The notes beneath the pieces are model-generated. The model was not told the DNA's origin and did no database searches. It saw nothing but the letters and a program-made list of their open reading frames with translations. From NCBI GenBank assembly GCA_030654965.1, contig JAURWL010000252.1:1-59307 (forward strand): DNA of 59,307 nucleotides, read 5' to 3'. The position numbers were made by a program, and so were the translations under genes. This document shows, in pieces, positions 44,913 through 53,322 of the stretch. The first letter of the stretch is position 1. The number at the start of each line of letters is the position of its first letter. This stretch comes from Dehalococcoidales bacterium. Lineage in GTDB: Bacteria; Chloroflexota; Dehalococcoidia; Dehalococcoidales; Fen-1064.

Positions 44913-45221
44913 ATGCCAGAGACACTCCATATTGAAATCATTAGTGACGGTCGCCAATCATTATGTCAATCAGAATGCGGTACCGATTGGTCACAGCCAG
45001 AGGTACAAGCTCAGGTGAAAAATGACCCGCAGGTAAGATTCGGCGACCGTATCAGATTGGACTATGTTGATATTAGAGATAGCGATAAGCGATACAGTAA
45101 AGAAACAAGTTATCCGTTCCTTATCATCAACGGACACATCAGGCTATCCGGGCAGTTCGATATGAGACAACTTCTGGAAATCGTGGAAACACAACTGGAA
45201 ATAGGAGCATCAGCCCGATGA
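44913..45221 (+). CDS. Small CxxxC protein, possible thioredoxin-fold partner of TrxB
   Basis: An unrecognised 102-residue protein. It opens with a beta strand (L-H-I-E-I-I-S-D), then C18-Q-S-E-C22, and later Y-P-F-L-I-I-N-G-H-I-R-L-S-G, which resembles the cis-Pro and final strand region of thioredoxin-fold proteins. Its start directly follows the plsX stop and its end overlaps trxB by 4 bp. A role as substrate or partner of the thioredoxin reductase is inferred, with similarity to YuzD-like redox proteins possible. Confidence 0.7.
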   Translation: MPETLHIEIISDGRQSLCQSECGTDWSQPEVQAQVKNDPQVRFGDRIRLDYVDIRDSDKRYSKETSYPFLIINGHIRLSGQFDMRQLLEIVETQLEIGASAR

Positions 45222-46141
45222 CTGAAAAGATTTTTGAGGTTATCATCATCGGCGGGGGACCGGCTGGTCTCACGGCTGGATTATACACTTCCCGCGCCGG
45301 TCTAAAGAGCCTCCTGCTGGAGAAGGGTGTTTTTGGCGGACAAATCACCAACGCCGAGCATGTAGAGAACTTCCCCGGCTTTCCCCAAGGCATCAGCGGG
45401 ATTGAACTTGGCGACCGGATGCGTGAGCAGGCAGAAAAATATAACCTGAAGATTGAATCAGATGAAGCCACTGGTATTGAAATCCAGGCAAACAAGAAAA
45501 TCATTAAAACCCTCGATGCGACCTACACCACCAGCACTCTGATTCTGGCTGGGGGAAGCGTGCGCAAGAAGCTGGGAGTGCCCGGCGAAGATAAATACCT
45601 CGGCAAGGGCGTTTCCTATTGCGCCACCTGCGATAGCGCTTTTTTCCGGGATGTGCCGGTTGTGGTAGTGGGGGGTGGAGATGCCGCTCTTACAGAAGCA
45701 CTCCATCTCGTCAAGCATGCGTCCACAGTGACCGTGATTCATCGGCGCCATGAACTCCGTGCCACTCATATACTTCGGGAACGCGCCTTCGCTGAGCCAA
45801 AAATCCGCTTTCTCTGGAGTACTACCATTGCCGCGATTGAAGGTAACGACATGGTGAAGCGAGTCAGGCTTGCCAATGTCCAGACAGGCAAAATCTCACA
45901 ACTAGAAACGGCAGGGGTATTCATCTCCGTCGGATTTGAGCCAGCCACGGAATTGGTGAAGGGTACCTTATCTCTGGATGAGGTTGGACACATTATCACG
46001 AACGAAAAGATGGAGACATCGGTTCCGGGAGTTCTAGCAGCAGGAGATATCCGCCACAACTCGGCACGGCAGGCAATTACTGCCGCCGGTGATGGAGCGA
46101 CAGCCGCCATCAATGCCCAAAAATATCTAACAGAAGGATAA
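45218..46141 (+). CDS. trxB: Thioredoxin reductase
   Basis: A 307-residue FAD/NADPH disulfide reductase. FAD-binding G-G-G-P-A-G, the redox pair C135-A-T-C138-D, the pyridine-nucleotide motif V-V-G-G-G-D-A-A-L-T-E-A, H-R-R-H-E-L-R-A, which favours NADPH, and the C-terminal A-A-G-D-I-R motif. The start overlaps the upstream CxxxC protein by 4 bp. No canonical thioredoxin gene is adjacent. Confidence 0.96.
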   Translation: MTEKIFEVIIIGGGPAGLTAGLYTSRAGLKSLLLEKGVFGGQITNAEHVENFPGFPQGISGIELGDRMREQAEKYNLKIESDEATGIEIQANKKIIKTLDATYTTSTLILAGGSVRKKLGVPGEDKYLGKGVSYCATCDSAFFRDVPVVVVGGGDAALTEALHLVKHASTVTVIHRRHELRATHILRERAFAEPKIRFLWSTTIAAIEGNDMVKRVRLANVQTGKISQLETAGVFISVGFEPATELVKGTLSLDEVGHIITNEKMETSVPGVLAAGDIRHNSARQAITAAGDGATAAINAQKYLTEG

Positions 46142-46149
46142 AATAATTC

Positions 46150-46178
46150 TTTCCACAACCTTCCGGGTGAAGTATAAT
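46150..46178 (+). promoter_or_regulatory. Putative promoter of rplI
   Basis: TTTCCA (46150-46155), 17-bp spacer, TATAAT (46173-46178), ending 18 bp before the rplI ATG, with GAGAGGAG as ribosome site between. Confidence 0.6.
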
Positions 46179-46196
46179 CTGTGAGAGGAGACAACC

Positions 46197-46652
46197 ATGC
46201 AAGTTATCTTTTTAGAAGATGTGCCCAATTTTGGCAAAGCCGGTCAGATTAAAGAGGTCGCTGATGGGTACGGTCGGAACTATCTCATTCCACGTAAGCT
46301 GGCAGCGCCCGCCCGTCCTCAGGACATAAAAGATGTGGAAGCCCAGATTAAAGCAAGAGCCAGACAAGCTGCCAAGACAGAAGCCGAGATGAAGGTTCTC
46401 GCCGCCATGCTGGAAGGCAAGGGAATCACTCTGAAAGCACGTGCGGGCCAGCAGGAACGCCTCTACGGCTCGATAACTGCGGCGGACATTTCTGCCGGGC
46501 TGGAGACCGGTCTGAGCATTACTGTGGACAAGCGCAAAATCGAACTAGCGGAACCCATACACCAACTCGGCGCGTATGATGTTCCCATCAGGCTGGGCAA
46601 AGATATTGTCACTACTATCAAAGTAACGATTGTTGCGGAAGAAACCACGTAG
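46197..46652 (+). CDS. rplI: 50S ribosomal protein L9
   Basis: A 151-residue protein: N-domain M-Q-V-I-F-L-E-D-V-P-N-F-G-K-A-G-Q-I-K with G-Y-G-R-N-Y-L-I-P-R-K-L-A, a long connecting helix and the C-domain ending I-R-L-G-K-D-I-V-T-T-I-K-V. It leads a rplI-dnaB gene pair of the kind common in bacteria. Confidence 0.97.
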   Translation: MQVIFLEDVPNFGKAGQIKEVADGYGRNYLIPRKLAAPARPQDIKDVEAQIKARARQAAKTEAEMKVLAAMLEGKGITLKARAGQQERLYGSITAADISAGLETGLSITVDKRKIELAEPIHQLGAYDVPIRLGKDIVTTIKVTIVAEETT

Positions 46653-46694
46653 ACAACGACCGCATCTGGGTAAATCTTGGATTAGGGGTATATT

Positions 46695-48071
46695 GTGGCG
46701 GAAAACGACAAACTGCCACCTCACGATATTGCCGCTGAAGAAGCTGTCATCGGCTCGCTCCTGATAGATGGGACGGCAATCTATGATATTGCCACGATTC
46801 TTCAGAAAGGAGATTTCTACCACGAGCCGCTCCAGATGCTGTATGATGCCTGCTTGAGTTTGTATCAGCGCAGTGAGGCTATTAACCAAATCACAGTGGC
46901 ACAGGAACTGGACCGACAGGGCAAACTGGAAGCCTGCGGCGGCGTTGCTTACCTCTCTCACCTGATTTCCATATTGCCTACTTCCCTGGATATTCAGGAG
47001 TATGCCCAGATTGTCAACCGGCTTTCCGTCAGCCGCCGTCTTATTGCCGCATCTCAACAAATCAGCGCCATCGGATATCAGGCTGACCCGGATGCGGAAG
47101 CCAGCATCAGCAAGGCAGAGGACATTCTTTACCGGTTACGGCTTACTCAGGGACCCCGTGACTTCCAGCACGTCCGGCAGTTGCTGGATAAATATTTTGA
47201 ACCCCGCCCTGTAACCGAAGAGGGTTATGCGGGTCCTATCACCAAGATTATGTCCGGTTATCGTGGTCTGGATGAATTGACCAGCGGTTTTCAGCAGTCC
47301 GACCTAATCATTGTCGCCGGACGACCTAGCATGGGGAAGACCACGCTGGCAGTCAATATCGCCCGGAATGCCGCTATAGAGCAAGGGGCTTGCGTCGCCA
47401 TGTTCAGCCTGGAGATGTCCAGTGAAGCGCTCGTTCTACGCCTGCTCTGTAGCGAAGCCAGTGTCCTGCTCTCACAAGTACGGTTGGGACAGCACACGGA
47501 GACGGAAGAAAAGAAGATTATGGATGCCATCGGTATCCTCTCTGAGGCGCAGATATACATCGACGATTCCCCGCATCTACGGATTGCCGAAATGCGCAGT
47601 AAAGCACGGCGTCTTATGTACGAACGTGGCGTAAATATGATTGTCATCGACCACCTCGGCTTGATGAGCGCCGATACCCGCATGGAAAACCGTGTTCAGG
47701 AAATCAGCTATATCACCCGCTCTATCAAAGCCCTGGCGCGAGACCTTAAAGTCCCCGTGCTGGCAGTCTCACAGCTCAGCCGTGCCTCAGAAGTGCGAAC
47801 TTCCCACCGTCCCCAGCTCTCCGACCTGAGAGATAGCGGTAGTATCGAACAGGATGCCGACCTTGTTGTCTTTATTTACCGGGAAGACTATTACTATCCG
47901 ACCGAGGATGACTGGCAAAAGGTATTTCCGGATAAAGAATACCCCGCCGGCATTGCCAATGTCATTGTCGCCAAGCACCGTAATGGTCCTGTCGGGGAAA
48001 TTCCCCTGCGCTTTGTCCCCAGGTATTCACGATTTGAGAATCTCGCCAATCAAGAACCGAGCCTGCTATGA
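46695..48071 (+). CDS. dnaB: Replicative DNA helicase DnaB
   Basis: A 458-residue hexameric replication-fork helicase. N-terminal DnaB_N region (A-A-E-E-A-V-I-G-S-L-L-I-D), then the RecA-like domain with Walker A G-R-P-S-M-G-K-T-T, M-F-S-L-E-M-S, L-I-V-I-D-H-L-G-L-type Walker B and the S-Q-L-S-R motif. No intein. GTG start at 46695. It overlaps the DnaD-like gene by 4 bp; together with the tandem-ATPase gene that follows it forms a helicase/loader operon. Confidence 0.97.
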   Translation: MAENDKLPPHDIAAEEAVIGSLLIDGTAIYDIATILQKGDFYHEPLQMLYDACLSLYQRSEAINQITVAQELDRQGKLEACGGVAYLSHLISILPTSLDIQEYAQIVNRLSVSRRLIAASQQISAIGYQADPDAEASISKAEDILYRLRLTQGPRDFQHVRQLLDKYFEPRPVTEEGYAGPITKIMSGYRGLDELTSGFQQSDLIIVAGRPSMGKTTLAVNIARNAAIEQGACVAMFSLEMSSEALVLRLLCSEASVLLSQVRLGQHTETEEKKIMDAIGILSEAQIYIDDSPHLRIAEMRSKARRLMYERGVNMIVIDHLGLMSADTRMENRVQEISYITRSIKALARDLKVPVLAVSQLSRASEVRTSHRPQLSDLRDSGSIEQDADLVVFIYREDYYYPTEDDWQKVFPDKEYPAGIANVIVAKHRNGPVGEIPLRFVPRYSRFENLANQEPSLL

Positions 48072-48781
48072 AACAATTCACCGGTTTTCCTATTAAAACC
48101 GAATATGCACCGGTCCCCGCCGCCTTTTTCAGCGCGCTTCTGCCGGAAATTACGGATATTGCAGAATTAAAGACAACCCTCCACCTTTTCCGCATTCTCA
48201 TTCCCATGAAGAGGCGTCCCTGCTTCGTGACCTATCGCGAATTAGCTAGCGACGCCAACCTCCTGTTGGGCTTGTGTGTGGGCAATACACAGCCAGAAGA
48301 GACACTGCGCCGGGCGCTGGATATGGCGGTGAAACGGGGCACCATTCTTTACCTTGCGCTGGATAGAGACGGCGTAAAGGAAGAGATTTACTTACTGAAT
48401 ACGAAGCAGAATAGCGATACTATCGAGAAAATCAGGAGCGGAGAACTTCGCCTGCCGCATCTGGAACTAAAACAGGGAACGGAAGTCAACACCGAACCCC
48501 AATCGAATATCTTTACCCTCTACGAAGAGAATATCGGCTTGCTTACCCCGATGATTGCCGAAGATTTGAAAGAAGCAGAGAAACTCTATCCCGAATCCTG
48601 GATAAAAGATGCCTTTAAAGAAGCAGTCAAAGCCAACAAACGAAGCTGGCGTTTCGTGGCGTTTCTCCTGGAACGCTGGGCAACCGAAGGCAAAAGAGAT
48701 GGAACATATCAGCGAAATCTTAAAGCGACAGACCCGGACAAATTCATCAAAGGCAAATATGGACACCTCTTCCAGCGCTGA
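48068..48781 (+). CDS. DnaD/DnaB2-domain replication initiation protein
   Basis: A 237-residue protein. The N-terminal half has winged-helix character (L-K-T-T-L-H-L-F-R-I-L). The C-terminal DnaB_2/DnaD domain reads Y-E-E-N-I-G-L-L-T-P-M-I-A-E-D-L-K-E-A with W-I-K-D-A-F-K-E-A-V-K-A-N-K-R-S-W-R-F. In Firmicutes such proteins remodel DNA and help load the helicase. The 4-bp overlap with dnaB and overlap with the loader gene support that role here. Confidence 0.88.
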   Translation: MKQFTGFPIKTEYAPVPAAFFSALLPEITDIAELKTTLHLFRILIPMKRRPCFVTYRELASDANLLLGLCVGNTQPEETLRRALDMAVKRGTILYLALDRDGVKEEIYLLNTKQNSDTIEKIRSGELRLPHLELKQGTEVNTEPQSNIFTLYEENIGLLTPMIAEDLKEAEKLYPESWIKDAFKEAVKANKRSWRFVAFLLERWATEGKRDGTYQRNLKATDPDKFIKGKYGHLFQR

Positions 48782-50093
48782 GCCGGTCTCCAGCGAACAG
48801 GAATGTCCCCTATGCAAGGGCGCCCGATTTGTGCATCCTCTGCTTGCCAATGGTAAGCCGGATTACAGTCGTATGGTACCCTGCCGCTGTGCCAATCAGG
48901 AAGCTGAAACAAAACGCACCGAACGGCTCCAGAAATACAGTAACCTCGGTTCGCTGACCCGGCTGACCTTTGCTAACCTCGCGCCGGAGGGCAATAGTAA
49001 AGAGCCGGCGTCACAAGAACAGTTCCATCGCGCTTACGACCAGGCGCGAGCGTTTGCACAGAAACCGGAAGGCTGGCTCGTTTTCACAGGACCAAGCGGC
49101 TGTGGCAAGACTCACCTGGCGGTAGCCATTGTCAACCAGTGCATTGAGAATAATGTCCCCGCCTTTTACATCACCGCTTCCGACCTCCTCGACCATCTCC
49201 GCGCCAGCTTCAGCCCGACCAGTGAAATGCCCTATGACGAATTCTTTGAGCAGATACGCAATACCGCCATTCTGGTTCTAGATGATTTCGGGTCGCAATC
49301 CAGTACACCCTGGGCAAAAGAGAAACTCGACCAGTTGCTCAGCCATCGCTACAATAACCGCTTACCGACCGTGATTGTCTCTACTGTGCCCATTGACGAA
49401 CTAGAGGAGAGAGTCCGCACCCGCCTGGCAAACACCGAATTCTGTCGGATTCATACGCTCGGGAGTAGTCTAAAGGAACTCTCCCAGTATAACTGGGCAC
49501 CCGGACTGGAGCTTCAGAAAAGAATGACCTTTGAGAACTTTATTACAAAGCGCGGCGAATTAACAAGCGATCAGCGACAGAACCTTGAAAACGCGTACGA
49601 GCTTGCGCACAATTTCGCTGATTCACCGGGTGACTGGATAGTTTTCGCCGGAGAAAATGGTTGTGGTAAAACACATCTCGCCGCCGCCATCGTCAACTAC
49701 CGTTACAAGCTCGGCAAGCCCGCCCTTTTCATTGTTGTTCCTGATTTTCTCGACCATTTGCGCTCAACCTTCAGTCCGGACAGCAAGATCTCTTATGACG
49801 AGTTATTCGAAAGTGTAAGAAACACAGAGCTACTCATTCTTGACGATTTCGGGGAACAGGCTAGCACGCCCTGGGCAAAGGAAAAACTTTACCAAGTAAT
49901 AAATTATCGTTACAATGCTCGGTCGGCAACGGTTGTTACTACATCCTGTGCCCTTGACGATATGGATAATCGGATTGCCTCTCGACTGGGAGACCACAAG
50001 ATAAGCACACTTTTTAATATTAATGCACCCGACTACCGTGTGGATCAACATGGGAAGAAAAAGACCCTTCGTTCTTCCCGTAAAACACAGTAG
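48759..50093 (+). CDS. Tandem-ATPase DnaC/DnaI-like helicase loader
   Basis: A 444-residue protein with two full DnaC-type AAA+ domains. Domain 1: Walker A G-P-S-G-C-G-K-T-H (111-119), Walker B I-L-V-L-D-D-F-G (171-178). Domain 2: G-E-N-G-C-G-K-T-H (298-306) and L-L-I-L-D-D-F-G (358-365). Each has D-F/L-L-D-H-L-R and S-T-P-W-A-K-E-K-L. An N-terminal Cys cluster (C16, C19, C42, C44) may bind Zn. The ordinary loader has one such domain, so this looks like an internal duplication with both halves apparently active. ATG 48759 is chosen because the Cys motif follows it and the open frame before it lies within the DnaD-like gene. Confidence 0.88.
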   Translation: MDTSSSAEPVSSEQECPLCKGARFVHPLLANGKPDYSRMVPCRCANQEAETKRTERLQKYSNLGSLTRLTFANLAPEGNSKEPASQEQFHRAYDQARAFAQKPEGWLVFTGPSGCGKTHLAVAIVNQCIENNVPAFYITASDLLDHLRASFSPTSEMPYDEFFEQIRNTAILVLDDFGSQSSTPWAKEKLDQLLSHRYNNRLPTVIVSTVPIDELEERVRTRLANTEFCRIHTLGSSLKELSQYNWAPGLELQKRMTFENFITKRGELTSDQRQNLENAYELAHNFADSPGDWIVFAGENGCGKTHLAAAIVNYRYKLGKPALFIVVPDFLDHLRSTFSPDSKISYDELFESVRNTELLILDDFGEQASTPWAKEKLYQVINYRYNARSATVVTTSCALDDMDNRIASRLGDHKISTLFNINAPDYRVDQHGKKKTLRSSRKTQ

Positions 50094-50156
50094 ATTTTAC
50101 ATCTCTGTATTGTCTGAGTTAAAATAGGCTTAATTCTTGAGGAGACATACTCACCA

Positions 50157-50666
50157 ATGATTAACCGCCCTGTCCTGGTCTTGAACCAGAACTACGAGCC
50201 GCTTAATGTTTGCCACGTCCGGCGGGCAATTGTTCTTATTTATCAGAGCAAGGCGGAGATGCTGGAAAACGGCGCCGGATTTGTTCATACCGCCGACCGA
50301 ATGTTCCCCATACCTTCGGTCATCCGCCTGCCCCACCTGGTGAAACGTCCCTTCCATGTGAACCGCAAGCTCACCCGCATGGAAGTATTCGCCCGTGACG
50401 GACATATGTGTCAGTATTGCGGCAGGCAGACGCGACAGCTTACGTTAGACCACGTCATTCCACGGTTCCGTGGCGGTCAGCATACCTGGGAGAATGTGGT
50501 GAGCGCTTGCGTGACATGCAACCGAAAAAAAGCAGGGAGGACTCCTGAAGAAGCCGGAATGAAACTACGCCACACCCCCGCCCCACCCCACACCGACCGT
50601 TATTCCTATATTCCATCGCAATATTTGCAGTCACGCCGTGAATGGGAAAGGTACTTTCCACACTAA
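50157..50666 (+). CDS. HNH endonuclease family protein
   Basis: A 169-residue protein. Its N-terminal half (V-L-V-L-N-Q-N-Y-E-P-L-N-V) is typical of a widespread bacterial HNH group. The HNH core follows: C-Q-Y-C-G, L-D-H-V-I-P-R-F-R-G-G, W-E-N-V-V-S-A-C-V-T-C-N-R-K-K. The Zn pairs CxxC occur twice. ATG 50157 has GAGGAG upstream. Such housekeeping HNH proteins are often of unknown role; nothing here marks it as a restriction enzyme or phage protein. Confidence 0.9.
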   Translation: MINRPVLVLNQNYEPLNVCHVRRAIVLIYQSKAEMLENGAGFVHTADRMFPIPSVIRLPHLVKRPFHVNRKLTRMEVFARDGHMCQYCGRQTRQLTLDHVIPRFRGGQHTWENVVSACVTCNRKKAGRTPEEAGMKLRHTPAPPHTDRYSYIPSQYLQSRREWERYFPH

Positions 50667-50783
50667 CGATTCCCATAACCACAGTATAAACCTCATTTCC
50701 CCGAAAATACGGATTCAAAACTGATAGGGCATCGCTACTCGTTTCTATCGAAAGTGAGTCTACAAACCTGTGGGAGGTTATTT

Positions 50784-51878
50784 ATGAACACTATGAGACT
50801 TGGAGATAATGTCTGTCTGGTAGAACTACCTGCAGAATTGATTGATTGCGATGAGAAACCAATTCTGAACGCTAGTGTGCCAAAATCCCCAAGTAAAAGA
50901 AATAGTATATTACTGGATTTTAGCGCAGTTCAAATCATGAATGGACTTGGAGCTAGCATGCTAGTAAAACTCAGTGCTCTCACAAGGCGACGCGGTCAGC
51001 GTCTGCTGGCTTTTGGAGTCAGCAATCATTACAGAGATGTACTCAAACTCACAGGACTTGAGCAGGTGATTATGATATACAATAACAAGGAAGATGCATT
51101 CACCGCCGCGGGTGTTCCCACCAGAAATCAATCACCCGGAGAAGTCCGACAAAACACGTCTCAGGATATATCCTATTGGGCTAAACCGGTCTCTCGTTTG
51201 AATATACCACCGATGCCGCCAGAAGCGATTAATAAGAACATGAAAGGACGGCGTGTCGTCGGTCCGGTTGATGGTTTTGGACAATTATGGCAGAAGACTT
51301 ATAGATTAAGGGTAGATAAACCGGGTTTCACCGTTGAGGATATTATCAAAACGCTGAAACAAAATTTCCCCAGCTTCCAACCCTCATTTAATCGATTTTA
51401 TCCTTCATCAGCCGGTCTTATCCCGGGTGAGGTCGTGGCAATCGACTCATCAACACCTGGCGGTCCCGTTTCAACGGGGGTGATGGTGCTGTATGCGGAT
51501 AACAGGTCGTTTACTTTCATCACACCGCAGGGGCATCCTGAATCGGGATGGGTGACCTTTAGCGCCTTTGAGACAGAAGGTAAAATCACAGCACAAATCA
51601 TGGGACTTGCCCGCGCTAATGACCCTGTATACGAAGCCGCTTTCCACCTCATTGGTTCGGAGATGCAGATTAAGATATGGAAGTATGTACTTACCTCACT
51701 TGCAAATTACCTGGAAATACCAGCCAATGTCACCGTCGAACCCGTATGCATTGACACTCACCTGCAATGGTCACAAGTGCGAAATGTCTGGTACAATGCT
51801 CAAATCAGAACATTTTTTTATATGCCTTTTAGATGGCTAGGAAAATCATTAAAAGGTGTCGAACGTAAGGAAAAGTAA
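50784..51878 (+). CDS. STAS-domain protein with C-terminal DUF1990/SRPBCC-like region
   Basis: A 364-residue protein. Residues ~1-110 resemble a STAS/anti-anti-sigma domain: S-I-L-L-D-F-S-A-V-Q-I-M-N-G-L-G-A-S-M-L-V-K-L followed by R-G-Q-R-L-L-A-F-G-V. The serine that SpoIIAA-type proteins have phosphorylated (D-S-S-G) is not conserved (N-G-L-G). A ~40-residue linker leads to a domain with G-W-V-T-F-S-A-F-E-T-E and I-G-S-E-M-Q-I-K-I-W, which may be SRPBCC/DUF1990-like. ATG 50784 follows GGGAGGTT. It precedes an FAD oxidoreductase by 5 bp. Confidence 0.7.
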   Translation: MNTMRLGDNVCLVELPAELIDCDEKPILNASVPKSPSKRNSILLDFSAVQIMNGLGASMLVKLSALTRRRGQRLLAFGVSNHYRDVLKLTGLEQVIMIYNNKEDAFTAAGVPTRNQSPGEVRQNTSQDISYWAKPVSRLNIPPMPPEAINKNMKGRRVVGPVDGFGQLWQKTYRLRVDKPGFTVEDIIKTLKQNFPSFQPSFNRFYPSSAGLIPGEVVAIDSSTPGGPVSTGVMVLYADNRSFTFITPQGHPESGWVTFSAFETEGKITAQIMGLARANDPVYEAAFHLIGSEMQIKIWKYVLTSLANYLEIPANVTVEPVCIDTHLQWSQVRNVWYNAQIRTFFYMPFRWLGKSLKGVERKEK

Positions 51879-51883
51879 CGCTT

Positions 51884-53311
51884 ATGTCGGGTAGACTCAA
51901 ATATGATGCCATTGTAGTAGGGTCAGGACCTAATGGATTTGGCGCCGCCATTACTCTGGCGGATTCTGGACACTCAGTTTTAATGATTGAATCTGCTAAA
52001 ACGGTTGGTGGGGGCATGCGCTCTTCTGAGTTGACTCTTCCCATGTGTATTCACGACGTCTGTTCGGCGATTCATCCTCTGGGTTTGGCATCGCCTTTTT
52101 TCCGTTCGCTGGAACTTGCCCCGCATGGACTTGAATGGATTCATTCTCCAGCCCCTTTGGCTCACCCCCTCGATGACGGCACAGCTGTAATGCTGGAAAC
52201 ATCAATTGATGCCACAATGGATAACCTCGGTCAGGATAGCCAGAGTTACGGCAAACTTATGAAACCTATGGTCGACAACTGGGATAACCTGCTTGAGGAG
52301 GTCCTCAGTCCTTTGCATTTTCCCAGACATCCGTTGGTCCTGAGCAGATTCGGTATACTGGCAAGTCAGTCCGCTGAGCATCTTGTTAGAAGTCAGTTCA
52401 AGACGATTCGGGCAAAGGCGCTATTCGCCGGTATCGCCGGGCACTCTACTATGCCAATGTACCGCCCGGGTAGCGCTGCTTTTGGATTGCTGTTAGGGGC
52501 TGCCGGTCATACAGGAGGTTGGCCTATAGTAAAAGGCGGTTCACAGAAAATCGCTGATGCCCTGAAGCAATACTTCATTTCTCGTGAAGGCGAAATACGA
52601 ACCGGGGTAGAAGTGCGTTCTCTGAACGAATTGCCAGAGGCTCGAGCGGTTTTTCTTGATGTCACGCCAAGGCAAGTAGCTATCATTCTCCGTAAGCAGT
52701 TGTCTAATTCTTACAGACAAAAATTGTTAAAGCATCATTACGGTCCTGGAATTTTCAAGATGGATTGGGTTCTGGATGGTCCCATTCCATGGAAAGCTTC
52801 GGACTGTCTAAAAGCGGCAACTGTTCACATCGGCGGCATCTGTGAGGAAATCGCCGAAGCGGAGAATTCAATCTGGCAAGATAAGCATCCTGAAAAGCCA
52901 CTGGTGCTTCTAGCTCAACAAAGCCTCTTTGATTCCACACGTGCTCCCAGTGGCAAACAGACCGTATGGGCATATTGTCATGTTCCTAACGGTTCGACGT
53001 TTGATATGTCAGGGAGAATAGAGGCTCAAATTGAGCGTTTCGCTCCCGGATTCCGCGACCGTATACTGGCACGAAGTATTATGAATACAGAGGCAATGGA
53101 AGCAGATAATCCCAATTATATTGGCGGAAATATCAATGGCGGTGTTCAGAACCCTTTCCGGCTTTTTTTAAAGCCTATGGGCAAATGGAGACCCTACACT
53201 ACTCCGGTTAAAGGTGTTTACGTATGCTCTTCATCGATGCCACCCGGAGCAGGTGTTCACGGTATGTGCGGATACCACGCTGCGAGAGTGGCACTTCGCG
53301 AAATGTTCTAG
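51884..53311 (+). CDS. FAD-dependent oxidoreductase, phytoene desaturase-like
   Basis: A 475-residue flavoprotein: Y-D-A-I-V-V-G-S-G-P-N-G-F-G-A-A at the N-terminus (FAD ADP-binding), E-S-A-K-T-V-G-G-G-M-R-S, and a C-terminal P-P-G-A-G-V-H-G-M-C-G-Y-H-A-A-R. This is the phytoene dehydrogenase/CrtI-like superfamily. No carotenoid genes (crtB, crtE) are nearby, so a lipid or isoprenoid substrate is only a guess. It starts 5 bp after the STAS-domain protein; the pair is likely one operon. Confidence 0.88.
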   Translation: MSGRLKYDAIVVGSGPNGFGAAITLADSGHSVLMIESAKTVGGGMRSSELTLPMCIHDVCSAIHPLGLASPFFRSLELAPHGLEWIHSPAPLAHPLDDGTAVMLETSIDATMDNLGQDSQSYGKLMKPMVDNWDNLLEEVLSPLHFPRHPLVLSRFGILASQSAEHLVRSQFKTIRAKALFAGIAGHSTMPMYRPGSAAFGLLLGAAGHTGGWPIVKGGSQKIADALKQYFISREGEIRTGVEVRSLNELPEARAVFLDVTPRQVAIILRKQLSNSYRQKLLKHHYGPGIFKMDWVLDGPIPWKASDCLKAATVHIGGICEEIAEAENSIWQDKHPEKPLVLLAQQSLFDSTRAPSGKQTVWAYCHVPNGSTFDMSGRIEAQIERFAPGFRDRILARSIMNTEAMEADNPNYIGGNINGGVQNPFRLFLKPMGKWRPYTTPVKGVYVCSSSMPPGAGVHGMCGYHAARVALREMF

Positions 53312-53322
53312 CGGTTTTGTAT

